DNA of 64,000 nucleotides from Azoarcus sp. L1K30 (GCF_018122735.1 NZ_JAGRRD010000001.1:1380375-1444374); one strand, 5' to 3'. Numbered from the stretch's first letter, positions 29,402 through 37,940 are shown. Program-made: numbers and translations. The notes: a model not told the origin generated them from the sequence alone.

Positions 29402-29929
29402 ATGATCCGTTTCTTTCTTCTTTTTCTTGCGCTCCTGGGCGGCCTGCTGGTCTTCGAATTGACGCCGCCTGCTCAGCAGTGGGTCGTCGTGCCATGGACA
29501 TCCCTGCTCACCCGGATCAGCGCCGCGCTGATGCAGGCCTTCGATCCGGACGTCGTCGCCCATGGCAAGGTATTGATGGATGCGACCAGCGGCATGGGGG
29601 TTTCCGTTGAAGCCGGCTGCAACGGTATCGAAGCCTGCATCATCCTGCTGTCGGCCGTGCTCGCCTACCCGGCCCCGTGGCGGATGAAATTCGTCGGACT
29701 GATCTGCGGTATGGTCGCCATTCAGGCCGTCAATGTGCTGCGCGTGATTTCACTGTTCTATCTTTCCATCTGGAACCACAGTATCTTCGAATTCGCCCAC
29801 CTGTATCTGTGGCAGGCCTTGATCATGATCGATGTACTGATCGTGTGGCTGGTCTGGATCCGTCTCGTGGCGCGTCGGGACGCCGGCCACAGGCCACTTC
29901 CCCCACCCATGGCGCAGGGTTCCGCATGA
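29402..29929 (+). CDS. xrtH: Exosortase H (XrtH) family transpeptidase
   Basis: A 175-residue integral membrane protein with about five helices and the exosortase/archaeosortase catalytic residues Cys73 (EAGCNGIEAC), Arg114 (NVLRVISL) and His133 (EFAHLYLWQ). Exosortases cleave and anchor proteins with C-terminal sorting signals; XrtH-type enzymes go with IPTLxxWG-CTERM tails. Its short length and the paired downstream membrane protein favour XrtH. I see no protein with such a tail in this window. An upstream stop directly precedes the ATG at 29402, fixing the start. Confidence 0.85.
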   Translation: MIRFFLLFLALLGGLLVFELTPPAQQWVVVPWTSLLTRISAALMQAFDPDVVAHGKVLMDATSGMGVSVEAGCNGIEACIILLSAVLAYPAPWRMKFVGLICGMVAIQAVNVLRVISLFYLSIWNHSIFEFAHLYLWQALIMIDVLIVWLVWIRLVARRDAGHRPLPPPMAQGSA

Positions 29930-30531
29930 CCCCGGCGCCGGCCTTCAGCGTGATCGGCGGGTTCTTTCTGCGAATCCTGCTGTTTCTCGTGCCCACACTC
30001 ATGCTCTGGTACTGGGGGCGTGACTGGGTGGCCGCCGCGCCCGCATGGCTGGCCGGGAAGACTCTGCACATGTTCTTTCCGCACTGGGTCGTGACGGTCG
30101 AACGCGAAGGGCCGGCGCATGTCCTGGTCACACTGCTGCGAGTGGCCATGCCTGATGGCCGCGTTGGCGAACTCACACCCGAAGTGCGCGCCCTGAGCTA
30201 CTGTTACGGCAGCGCCCTGCTCCCTGCCCTGCTCCTTGCAAGCCGGGCCACCCGCCTGTGGTGGAAGATTCCACTCGGACTGGTCCTGCTGGTTCCTTTT
30301 CAGGCCTGGGGCCTGAGCTTCGCGTGGCTGCTGCAGATCGCATTTCAGTCAGGGACGTCGGTGGCGGCCCAAGCCGGCATTTCGGCGTTCGGCGCCAACC
30401 TGATCGGCGTAGCCTACCAGTTCGGCTATCTGCTCATGCCGGCGCTGGCGCCAATCCTGATCTGGTTTGCCCTCGACCGCACGATGGTGGCCACCGTATT
30501 GATCGAGGGCGCACTTTCGGGCCGCCAGTAA
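29926..30531 (+). CDS. Exosortase H-associated membrane protein
   Basis: A 201-residue protein with at least four hydrophobic segments (about 10-30, 100-120, 122-145, 165-190) and a small extracytoplasmic loop between the first and second. It overlaps xrtH by 4 bases (ATGA) and resembles the small membrane protein encoded with exosortase H. Its role is unknown; it may help substrate recognition or assembly of the sorting enzyme. The assignment rests mostly on context and topology. Confidence 0.65.
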   Translation: MTPAPAFSVIGGFFLRILLFLVPTLMLWYWGRDWVAAAPAWLAGKTLHMFFPHWVVTVEREGPAHVLVTLLRVAMPDGRVGELTPEVRALSYCYGSALLPALLLASRATRLWWKIPLGLVLLVPFQAWGLSFAWLLQIAFQSGTSVAAQAGISAFGANLIGVAYQFGYLLMPALAPILIWFALDRTMVATVLIEGALSGRQ

Positions 30532-30559
30532 CCGCCGACGTCTGGCAATCTGGCTCGCA

Positions 30560-30817
30560 TTACCCGCCGCTGAGCGCCTGCACGATCAGCAGTTCATCGC
30601 CGTCCTCAAGCCGAGCCGCCAGATCGAAAACCATCTGCTGCCGCCTGAACAGGCGAATATGGCGACGAATGCGGCCCTGCTCGTCGATCATGCGGAAGCG
30701 GATGCCCGGGTACTGCCGCTCCAGATCGACAAGTACCGCTGCGACCGTATCGCCGGTGGCATGCACCCAGTCAGTCCCAGTGTACGACCTCAGCGCGCTC
30801 GGAATGAGGACTCTCAT
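30560..30817 (-). CDS. MoaD/ThiS-family sulfur-carrier-like protein
   Basis: An 85-residue beta-grasp protein ending in ALSGG, the diglycine tail through which MoaD and ThiS are adenylated and thiocarboxylated. It starts MRVLIPSALRSYTG and contains the DGDELLIV segment typical of the fold. It is the last gene of the VOC-YCII-BNR-MoaD operon, 10 bases after the BNR gene. It is unlikely to be the molybdopterin synthase subunit, since moaE is not beside it; which E1-like enzyme loads it is unknown. Confidence 0.82.
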   Translation of the reverse strand: MRVLIPSALRSYTGTDWVHATGDTVAAVLVDLERQYPGIRFRMIDEQGRIRRHIRLFRRQQMVFDLAARLEDGDELLIVQALSGG

Positions 30818-30827
30818 CGGCGTGCGC

Positions 30828-31967
30828 TCAAGGCAGTTCGGTAACTTCGACAGCATAGATTTCCGGCAGATGCTGCGCCATGCAGGCCCAGCTCTCGCCC
30901 TCATCCCGGCTATACCAGAGCTCACCGCTGGTGGTGCCGAAATACAGCCCGACCACGTCCTGCGCATCGGCACACATGGCCTGACGTTTCACCGTCCACC
31001 ACGCCTGCGCGCCCGGCAGGCCGCGGTCGAGACGCACCCAGCTGTCACCGCCGTTGTGGCTCACATACGCGGCGGGTCGTCCGCCGGGGCTGGTACGCGG
31101 CCACACATCGGTGCCATCCATCGGAAACACCCACAGGGTGTTGTCGTCACGCGGATGCACGACGATCGGAAATCCGATGTCACCGACCTCTGCTGGCATG
31201 CTCACACCGATGCGCTGCCAGCGCGAAGCCGGCCGATCCAGCCGATAAATGCCGCAGTGGTTCTGCTGGTAGAGACGATTCGGATTGCTCGGGCACAGCC
31301 GCACGCAGTGCGGATCGTGGAAGCTCGCATCGGTAGCGTCGAACCCCTCGACCACCTGCAGGCCCTCGATCAGCGGCGCGAAATGGCGCCCGCCATCGAC
31401 CGACTCATGAACACCGCCGCCGGACATGGCGAAATAGAGATGGTCGGGGTCGCGCGGATCGATGATGATCGAATGCAGCTTGGGGCCGTCGGGCGTGCCG
31501 TCCTGAACGGTGCCAAACCATTTTCGATATTGCGGATCGTCGTTGATGCAGGAATACGGAGACCATGACCTGCCGCCGTCGTCGGACCGGAACAGTCCCT
31601 GCGGCGAGGTGCCGGCAAACCACACGTCCGGCTGCGCGGAATGTCCCGGCGTCAGGGCGAAGGTGTGATTGACGGCACGCGCCTCCAGCCCATTCACGGC
31701 GGGGCCGAACGCGGGCGGTCGCTCCGCTTCCTTCCAGCTGGCCCCGAAGTCGGTGGAGCGGAATATCGTCGGCCCCAGATGCCCGGTAGACGCCGCGGCC
31801 AGCAATGTGCGGCCGTCACGGGGGTCGAGCACCATGTGGTTGATGATGTGCCCGAGAAAATGAGGGCCGTCCGCGCGCCAGTGTTGTCGCGAAGCATCAC
31901 CGCGAAAGATCCAGGCACCCTTTCGCGTAGCGACCAGAACAGCCGGATGTATATGGTTCGCGCTCAT
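30828..31967 (-). CDS. BNR/sialidase-like beta-propeller protein
   Basis: A 379-residue protein with repeated Asp-box/BNR motifs such as IFRSTDFGASW (about 70), LFRSDDGGRSW (about 130), YVSHNGGDSW (about 300) and YSRDEGESW (about 360), predicting a six- or seven-bladed propeller. It has no signal peptide, so it is probably cytoplasmic. Although called exo-sialidase or glycosyl hydrolase in databases, the catalytic Arg triad is not evident and I make no enzymatic claim. It overlaps the YCII gene by 4 bases and precedes the MoaD-like gene. Confidence 0.8.
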   Translation of the reverse strand: MSANHIHPAVLVATRKGAWIFRGDASRQHWRADGPHFLGHIINHMVLDPRDGRTLLAAASTGHLGPTIFRSTDFGASWKEAERPPAFGPAVNGLEARAVNHTFALTPGHSAQPDVWFAGTSPQGLFRSDDGGRSWSPYSCINDDPQYRKWFGTVQDGTPDGPKLHSIIIDPRDPDHLYFAMSGGGVHESVDGGRHFAPLIEGLQVVEGFDATDASFHDPHCVRLCPSNPNRLYQQNHCGIYRLDRPASRWQRIGVSMPAEVGDIGFPIVVHPRDDNTLWVFPMDGTDVWPRTSPGGRPAAYVSHNGGDSWVRLDRGLPGAQAWWTVKRQAMCADAQDVVGLYFGTTSGELWYSRDEGESWACMAQHLPEIYAVEVTELP

Positions 31968-32341
31968 CGTTCTGCTCCTTTGGCCCGTTCAGCCTCGATC
32001 GCCGCCACGGTTTCACGAATCGGGCGGACGGGACGAATCTCGATACTGCCCACGCGCGCAGGCGGTATTGCGGCCGCCAGTGATATGGCCTCATCCAGAT
32101 CGCGCGCGTCGATCATGTAGAAGCCCGCAAGCTGTTCCTTGGTCTCGGCGAAGGGGCCATCGGTCACCAGGCGCCGGTCGTTGCGGACCCGCACCGTCGT
32201 GGCCGTGCTCACCGATGCCAATGCCTCGGACGCGAGACAGTGTCCGCTGCCGCGGATCTCACGGTCGTAGGCCACGCACTCCTCGTCCGGCAACTCCGCC
32301 AGCCGGGACTCATCCAGGTACACCAGGCAGAGGTATTTCAC
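31964..32341 (-). CDS. YCII/DGPF-domain protein
   Basis: A 125-residue protein beginning MKYLCLVYLDE and containing TDGPFAETKEQLAGFYMI (about 61-78), the DGPF signature of the YCII-related family. Such proteins are the hallmark neighbours of ECF42 sigma factors; their biochemical activity is unclear, with a ferredoxin-like dimeric fold and a conserved His/Asp pair. It overlaps VOC and BNR genes by 4 bases each, so all are translated together. Confidence 0.88.
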   Translation of the reverse strand: MKYLCLVYLDESRLAELPDEECVAYDREIRGSGHCLASEALASVSTATTVRVRNDRRLVTDGPFAETKEQLAGFYMIDARDLDEAISLAAAIPPARVGSIEIRPVRPIRETVAAIEAERAKGAER

Positions 32342-32769
32342 GGCTGGGCACCCTCCATGCTTCCCTCGACATTGACCATCCAGCCAACGCCGAAGCGATC
32401 AACCAGCATTCCGAACGCAGGAGACCAGAAGGTGGGTCCCAAGGGCATGCGGACACTGCCCCCTTCGGCGAGCGCGGCAAACAGGCGAGCGGCCTCGACA
32501 GGGTCGGCGGGCGACAGCGAGAGCGAGAAACCGGCGAAGCCCGGATCCTCGTTGCAGCCGTCCGACAGCATGAGCACCGACTCGCCGAGCTTCAGCGATG
32601 CGTGCATCACTTTTTCATCGTAGCCGGGCGGCACGGCGCCGGGCGGCGGGGTATCGGGACTGTCCTTGTAGCGCATGAACATCTGCAATTCGGCACCCAA
32701 TGTCGCGCGATAGAATTCGATCGCCTCTTCGCAACAACCGGGAAAAAAAAGATAGGGCTGGATGTGCAT
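32338..32769 (-). CDS. VOC-superfamily (PhnB-like) protein
   Basis: A 143-residue glyoxalase/dioxygenase-fold protein of the PhnB type: MHIQPYLFFPGCCEEAIEFYRATLG at the N-terminus (family pattern, shortened), KVMHASLKLGESVLMLSD in the middle and FGMLVDRFGVGWMVN at the end. Function is unknown; relatives include bleomycin-resistance-like and isomerase proteins. GGAGG lies seven bases before the ATG at 32769. It is first in the operon and is preceded by a candidate ECF42-type promoter at 32848-32874. Confidence 0.85.
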   Translation of the reverse strand: MHIQPYLFFPGCCEEAIEFYRATLGAELQMFMRYKDSPDTPPPGAVPPGYDEKVMHASLKLGESVLMLSDGCNEDPGFAGFSLSLSPADPVEAARLFAALAEGGSVRMPLGPTFWSPAFGMLVDRFGVGWMVNVEGSMEGAQP

Positions 32770-32847
32770 GATCTGCCTCCGCATGTTTGATTTGAACGGA
32801 TGAATCACTTGGACCGCGTGCGCGATTCGCATCGCCGACGCCCTGTA

Positions 32848-32874
32848 GTCGATTGGCACCCGTCCAAATCGACA
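32848..32874 (-). promoter_or_regulatory. Candidate ECF42 sigma-dependent promoter
   Basis: On the minus strand TGTCGA (32869-32874) is followed after 17 bases by CGAC (32848-32851). From memory, the published ECF42 promoter has TGTCGA at -35 and a CGA-containing -10. It lies between the sigma gene and the VOC gene and points into the VOC-YCII-BNR-MoaD operon, leaving a leader of about 70 bases. Confidence 0.55.
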
Positions 32875-32969
32875 CGCAGACAAAAAAATCTTCATCGCCG
32901 CGACAAGTGCGCATCTGGCCGCGTGCGCGCTCCGGCAGATGGCCTTGCCGCATCCGCTATCGGCTGCAT

Positions 32970-34253
32970 TCAGCCTGCGAGTTCGATCAGGCGCCGCTCG
33001 ATAAGCCGGCGCTCGGAAACCTGTCGCGTCAACGCCAGCGCACGCCGGTAGGAATTCAATGCTGCCTCCCTGCGCCCCAACCTGCGACAAAGATCGGCAT
33101 GCGCGGTGTGGGCAAATCGATAGTCGCTCAAGGCGCCTGTCGCCATCAGCGCCTCGATCAGCAGCAAGCCGGCTTCGGGTCCGTCGCGCATCGCCACCGC
33201 AGCGGCACGATTGAGCTCGACTACCGGCGAGGGGTCGAAGCGGAGCAAGACATCGTAGAGTCCGACGATTTCGTGCCAGTCTGTTGTGTCCGTGCTCGGC
33301 GCTTCGGTCAGCACCGCCGCGATGGCTGCTTGCAGGGCATAGGGGCCATAGCGGCGCGATCGCAAGGCATGCTGCACCAGCCGTCCGCCCTCCTCGATCA
33401 GGGCCTGGTTCCACAATGACCGGTCCTGCGCGTCCAGCAGAATCAGGTCGCCGTCGGCCGAAATGCGCGCCGCACGCCGGGACTCGTGCAGCAGCATCAA
33501 CGCCAGCAAACCCTGCACTTCGGGTTCGTCCAGCAGGGTCACCAGCAGACGCGCGACCCGGATGGCCTCGGCGGACAAGTCGCTGCGCGTCGGCGAATCC
33601 CCCGTCGAGGCGAGATAGCCCTCGTTGAACACCAGGTAGATCACCTGCAGCACGCTGGCGAGGCGTTCCGGCAACTCGTCAGGCGAGGGCAAGTGATAGG
33701 GAATGCGGGCAGTGCGGATCTTGGCCTTCGCACGCACGATGCGCTGCGCGAGTGTGGGCGCAGGAACCATGAACGCATTGGCAATCTGCTCGGTGGTCAG
33801 ACCGCACACTTCCCGCAGCGTAAGCGCGATGCGCGCGTCCGGCGCAAGCGCAGGATGACAGCACAGGAAGACCAGCCGCAGCCGGTCGTCCTCGATGCCT
33901 TCGTCGGCCTCCGCGGGTTCGCAACCCATCGAATCGACCAACTCGGCCACGTCCTCCTGCGACACGAAGCGTGCGCCGCGGCGGATGGCATCGATGGCCT
34001 TGAAGCGCCCGACGGAGACCAGCCATGCGTAGGGGTTGTGCGGCACGCCCTCGACCGGCCAACGCTCCAGCGCCGCCCGAAAAGCGTCGTGCACCGCTTC
34101 TTCCGCACGGTCGAAGCCACCGAGCAGACGAATCAGCGTCGCCAGTACCCGCCGCGAGTCCCGGCGATAGATGACCTCAACCCGTGCGGCGATCTCGCGG
34201 GCATCGTCCGCAGGCGGCGCACCACGCGCCGGATCATCCGCGCGCGCGTCCAT
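32970..34253 (-). CDS. ECF42-type (SigJ-like) RNA polymerase sigma factor
   Basis: A 427-residue sigma factor much longer than ordinary ECF factors. Sigma-2 spans about 25-95 (LLGGFDRAEEAVHDAFRAAL), sigma-4 about 125-180 (LTLREVCGLTTEQIANAF), and a roughly 240-residue C-terminal extension begins near YLVFNEGYLAS and contains TPR-like helices. These are features of group ECF42, which lacks an anti-sigma factor and uses the C-terminal extension for activity. It precedes the VOC-YCII-BNR-MoaD genes. The inducing signal is unknown. Confidence 0.9.
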   Translation of the reverse strand: MDARADDPARGAPPADDAREIAARVEVIYRRDSRRVLATLIRLLGGFDRAEEAVHDAFRAALERWPVEGVPHNPYAWLVSVGRFKAIDAIRRGARFVSQEDVAELVDSMGCEPAEADEGIEDDRLRLVFLCCHPALAPDARIALTLREVCGLTTEQIANAFMVPAPTLAQRIVRAKAKIRTARIPYHLPSPDELPERLASVLQVIYLVFNEGYLASTGDSPTRSDLSAEAIRVARLLVTLLDEPEVQGLLALMLLHESRRAARISADGDLILLDAQDRSLWNQALIEEGGRLVQHALRSRRYGPYALQAAIAAVLTEAPSTDTTDWHEIVGLYDVLLRFDPSPVVELNRAAAVAMRDGPEAGLLLIEALMATGALSDYRFAHTAHADLCRRLGRREAALNSYRRALALTRQVSERRLIERRLIELAG

Positions 34254-34435
34254 CTTCCCCTTCCCGCACGAAAACCAGGCTCAAATCGACCACTTCTGCC
34301 CCCTGTTCCGCAGGCTTCGGCTAGACGCCAAGCGCGCAAGGATACGATCCCTGCGCAGTCATCGCCCCCTTGCGAACTATAGTCCGGGAAGATGAGCCGC
34401 GAGCGAACGCGGCGTCCGGCCCTGACTCAAATTGC

Positions 34436-34924
34436 TCACCGCCGGCGTCCGCGAGCACTACCGCCCGACCTCGCAGGTCGGCGGCCCCGTAACGCGTCCT
34501 CATCGACCTTGGGCTTGGGCATCAGCAGGTTCTTGCCCCCCTGTTTCGACAGCGCAGCCTGAACGCGGAGTGCCTCGTCGAACTCTGCGCCCCCGATCGG
34601 GATGGAGGGACTCTTCTCCGCCGGCATATAGACCGACAGCTTTTCGCGCAGCAGAAAGACCTGCTCATCCGGCTCGGCCTTTCGAGGCAGTTCCCGCGCC
34701 ATGCCTTGCGCACTGTCCGAGGCCAGGTAGCCGCCATCGGCCGCCAGCAACAGTCCGTGCGTCGCCAGGCGACGAAATGCCTCGCCCCACTGATTTGGCA
34801 CCGCTACCTGAAAACCCAGCAGATCGGCCGCGGCCACGATGTCGGGCAAGGTGGCAGGGCGACGCTTGGCCGAGAGAAGAACCGCCAGTAGCAACTGGGC
34901 GTCGATATTGTGGATCGGGTACAT
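34436..34924 (-). CDS. Conserved-looking hypothetical protein
   Basis: A 162-residue soluble protein I do not recognise. It starts MYPIHNIDAQLLLAVLLSAKRR, where helices resemble a winged-helix (about residues 5-60, with LPDIVAAADLLG as a possible recognition segment), and ends in a basic low-complexity tail RRGRRR. GAGG lies six bases before the ATG at 34924; an upstream ATG at 34954 is less likely. It stands alone between the sigma and GGDEF genes, in the same direction. A DNA-binding function is only a guess. Confidence 0.6.
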   Translation of the reverse strand: MYPIHNIDAQLLLAVLLSAKRRPATLPDIVAAADLLGFQVAVPNQWGEAFRRLATHGLLLAADGGYLASDSAQGMARELPRKAEPDEQVFLLREKLSVYMPAEKSPSIPIGGAEFDEALRVQAALSKQGGKNLLMPKPKVDEDALRGRRPARSGGSARGRRR

Positions 34925-34990
34925 GGCGCGCCTCGGGGCAGTCTCTGCCCTCAAAGCGCGCCATCATGCCCTAGTCGGGCCTCGAACGCA

Positions 34991-37180
34991 TCAACGGCCG
35001 AAGCCCCAGCCCTGCGCGAGTGGCATGTCCCGTTGCGGCATGCCAATGTGGAATCCCTGCACGTAGTCGACGCCGATGTCCTGTAGCAGGTCCAGGGTTT
35101 CCTCGGACTCGACGAACTCGGCAACCGTCCGGATGCCGATCTCCTGGCACAGTTTGGACAGATTCCGCACCAGTGCCCTGTCGACGGCAGAGCTCGCGAT
35201 ATTGCGCACGAACGCACCGTCGATCTTCACGTACTCGAAATGCAGCTCGCGCAAATAGTGGAAGGAGTTGTAGCCACTGCCGAAATCGTCGAGCGCGAAT
35301 TCGAAACCCTTCGCCCTGAGCCTGCTGAGAAAGCGGCGCATGCCGGTCATGTCGCCGATCGCGTCGCGCTCCAGGATCTCGAACACGACCTGATCCGGCC
35401 GTATCTGCAGCTTCTGACAGTGAGCCTCCGCAAACCCGAGAATGTCGCGCCCCTGGATCTCCTGCGCGGACAGGTTGATGAAGATGCGCTGACCCGCACC
35501 GCCGCCCGCGGCGGGAACCGCATGAAGATGATTCAGCGCCTGCTCGATCATGCTCCGGTCCAGGCTGCGCCCCAGACCGTACTTTTCCACCGTGTCGATG
35601 AAGGCCCCGGCAGCAATGGTCTCTCCCTCGGGCGTAATCATCCTTGCCACTGTTTCGCATGCAAAGAGCTCGCCACTACGGCAATCGACGATAGGCTGGA
35701 AGAACGGCACGATCCGCCGCTCATTCAATGCGACCCGCAGGATTTCGGCGTAGTCGCGGGTGGTACGGGTGGCAAGCAGCCGATCTTTCACCGCGTCGAG
35801 AGAGCAGGCACTGTCCTTGCCCATTTCCTTGGCGCGATACATGGCAATATCGACGCCTGCCATCAGATCGGTGATGGTGGACGCATCGCCCGGAAACACC
35901 ACCACGCCGATCGACACCGTCACGTGAAAGTTTTTTCCACCGGGTTCGATGAAAGTGCGCTCGCGCAGCGCCCTGCCGAGCTTGTCCGCCACCCGCATGG
36001 CGCCTTCGCGTCCGGTCTCCGTGAGCAGAAGCGCAAATTCGTCGCCGCCGATACGGGTCGCAAGGTCGCCCTTGCGAATCGCCTCACGCACGGTTTCCGC
36101 GACACCGCACAGCACGCTGTCACCCGCCGGATGCCCGTACGAATCGTTGACGTCCTTGAAGTCGTCCAGATCGAGCAGAAGCACCGCGAACTCGTGCTGA
36201 TGGCGCTCGGAGCGCCCGATCTCATACTCGAGCATGGCCTGGAACTGGCGTCGGTTGTAGAGCCCGGTCAACGGGTCGTGCGCCGCGTAGTACTCCAGTT
36301 CGCCCAGCGTGCGCGACAAGACCTTGCTCGATCCGACCACCATCACCAGCACCGCGAGAATCGACCGGATCACGCTCTGCTCGCGCGGATTCAAGGACAT
36401 CGACGACAGGTAGGTCACCCCGAGCAGGCCCGCCAGTTGGGGGGCATGCTCGGGCACCTTGACCGTGATCATCTGGTTGTTTCGCGGATTCTGGATCTGC
36501 CGTCCGCTGGCAACGTGAAACTCTTCATAGTCGATCGCGGTAGATGCCGGCAGTCCGAGCCCCTCCACCATGTGCCGTGACAACTGCTCTCGAATCGCAC
36601 GCCGTGCGTCATCGGTACTGCCGCCCATGTAGTACACATGCATCATCAGCCCGTTTTCTTCGGCAAAGGCGACGAAGAACATGTCGAACGGAAAGATGGC
36701 ATGAAAATCCAGCAGGATCGCCTGAACGAACTCGCGCCATTGACCGACGCGCTCGTGCGACAGGATGATCTGCTCCAGGACCTTGCTTTGGCGCTCGAGC
36801 AGATCGCGCTCGATCAGCGAGTGCTGCATGATCTCGAACATGTGATTGAACTCGTCAATCACGCTGACCAGATGCCGTGTATTGGAGTTTGCCTGACGGT
36901 TGCGCTCATCCAGCAGCAACGCACGGCTGCCGTCCAGACGTTCGCACAGTCCCGCGATCTCCTCCAGTTCTGCAGCATCGTATTGTTCGGACATACCGTC
37001 GAGCCGCTGCCGGATCTCACCGAGCGTGGATTGCGCCATGTTGCCGAGCACACCTGCAAACCCGTTCGCCCGGACCTGCGTTTCCAGCAGCGATCCGAGC
37101 CGATCGATGACGCGGCGACGAAGCGCGCCGATGTTGATGACGGGCTCGGCGCCCATGACCGGCCCGCGTTCAGTCAGCAT
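34991..37180 (-). CDS. GGDEF/EAL cyclic-di-GMP enzyme with N-terminal sensor region
   Basis: A 729-residue cytoplasmic protein (no membrane helix seen). A helical region covers 10-150, an unassigned sensor-like segment 150-285, a GGDEF domain about 295-465 with intact GGDEF (378-382) and inhibitory RKGD site (369-372), and an EAL domain about 475-725. The EAL motif is altered to Glu509-Thr-Val, but Asn569, Glu601, Asp631/632, Lys652 and Glu688 are kept. It could make and degrade cyclic-di-GMP. It overlaps the upstream di-iron gene by 11 bases, so the two likely form a sensor-output pair. An ATG at 37156 is an alternative start. Confidence 0.9.
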   Translation of the reverse strand: MLTERGPVMGAEPVINIGALRRRVIDRLGSLLETQVRANGFAGVLGNMAQSTLGEIRQRLDGMSEQYDAAELEEIAGLCERLDGSRALLLDERNRQANSNTRHLVSVIDEFNHMFEIMQHSLIERDLLERQSKVLEQIILSHERVGQWREFVQAILLDFHAIFPFDMFFVAFAEENGLMMHVYYMGGSTDDARRAIREQLSRHMVEGLGLPASTAIDYEEFHVASGRQIQNPRNNQMITVKVPEHAPQLAGLLGVTYLSSMSLNPREQSVIRSILAVLVMVVGSSKVLSRTLGELEYYAAHDPLTGLYNRRQFQAMLEYEIGRSERHQHEFAVLLLDLDDFKDVNDSYGHPAGDSVLCGVAETVREAIRKGDLATRIGGDEFALLLTETGREGAMRVADKLGRALRERTFIEPGGKNFHVTVSIGVVVFPGDASTITDLMAGVDIAMYRAKEMGKDSACSLDAVKDRLLATRTTRDYAEILRVALNERRIVPFFQPIVDCRSGELFACETVARMITPEGETIAAGAFIDTVEKYGLGRSLDRSMIEQALNHLHAVPAAGGGAGQRIFINLSAQEIQGRDILGFAEAHCQKLQIRPDQVVFEILERDAIGDMTGMRRFLSRLRAKGFEFALDDFGSGYNSFHYLRELHFEYVKIDGAFVRNIASSAVDRALVRNLSKLCQEIGIRTVAEFVESEETLDLLQDIGVDYVQGFHIGMPQRDMPLAQGWGFGR

Positions 37181-37940
37181 GGTCGAAACGCCCGCCCGGA
37201 CCCATCAGGTCAACACCGCAACGCAGGTCGCGCAGCCACGCGAGGAACTGGCCCACCGCCTCGCCCCGATAGACGGGCCCATGCTGGGGCGCAATCATGT
37301 CGATATCGAGGCCGGAAATCGTTTCCAGCCAGCATCGGATCGCCCGGTTCGAACACATGTAGCGCCGATGAAAGCCCTCGACAAAAGGCAGATGGGCGGC
37401 AAAATCGTCCACATACGGATTGTCGCACTCGTTGGGCATCATCGCCGCACCGATGTCACCACTGAAGAGGATGCGTGAAGTCGGATCATAGACGTTGAAC
37501 TGCCCCTCGGAGTGCAGGAAATGAGCGGGTACCAATTGCAGCGGCATGCCAGGCACCGGTTCGACGCTCATTCCCTCATCCGGAATGCCGACGAAACGTT
37601 CCATGTCCGACAGGCCGTAGTGCGGCAGAAAACGCAGCCAGATCCTCGAAATGAAGATGTCGGCCCGGATCAGCTCCATCCAGGTCGTCAGCCCGCCGAT
37701 GATGTCCGGATCCTGATGCGAAAGAAATATGGCATCGACGGCTTCCGGCTTGATGTAACGCAGCAGCTCCGCCAGCACATGCGGCATGACACCGAAGCCA
37801 CCCGGATCGAGCAGTACGCCGCGACCGTTGCGGACGATCAGGTACTGATTGGAACGGATTCCACCTTCTTCGTCGGTTTCGCTCTCATTAAGCAGGATGA
37901 AACGATGATCGTCGCGTCTGAACAGTTCGATATTTCGCAT
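37170..37940 (-). CDS. Di-iron metallo-beta-lactamase-fold protein (ODP-like oxygen sensor)
   Basis: A 256-residue protein of the flavodiiron-related metallo-beta-lactamase fold without a flavodoxin domain. Metal ligands are visible as His75-X-Asp77-X-Asp79 (SHQDPDIIGG), His143 (FLHSEG), Asp162 (FSGDIG) and His220 (PQHGPVY). Proteins of this kind (oxygen-binding di-iron proteins, ODP) bind O2 at the di-iron site and signal to partners such as chemoreceptors or diguanylate cyclases. The overlapping GGDEF/EAL gene is the obvious partner here. Enzymatic oxygen or NO reduction is unlikely without the flavin domain. Confidence 0.8.
   Translation of the reverse strand: MRNIELFRRDDHRFILLNESETDEEGGIRSNQYLIVRNGRGVLLDPGGFGVMPHVLAELLRYIKPEAVDAIFLSHQDPDIIGGLTTWMELIRADIFISRIWLRFLPHYGLSDMERFVGIPDEGMSVEPVPGMPLQLVPAHFLHSEGQFNVYDPTSRILFSGDIGAAMMPNECDNPYVDDFAAHLPFVEGFHRRYMCSNRAIRCWLETISGLDIDMIAPQHGPVYRGEAVGQFLAWLRDLRCGVDLMGPGGRFDHAD

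Noticed and set aside
33500-34382. Several overlapping plus-strand open frames opposite the ECF sigma gene
   Set aside because: They lack ribosome sites and motifs; the sigma-2 and sigma-4 regions are clear on the minus strand.
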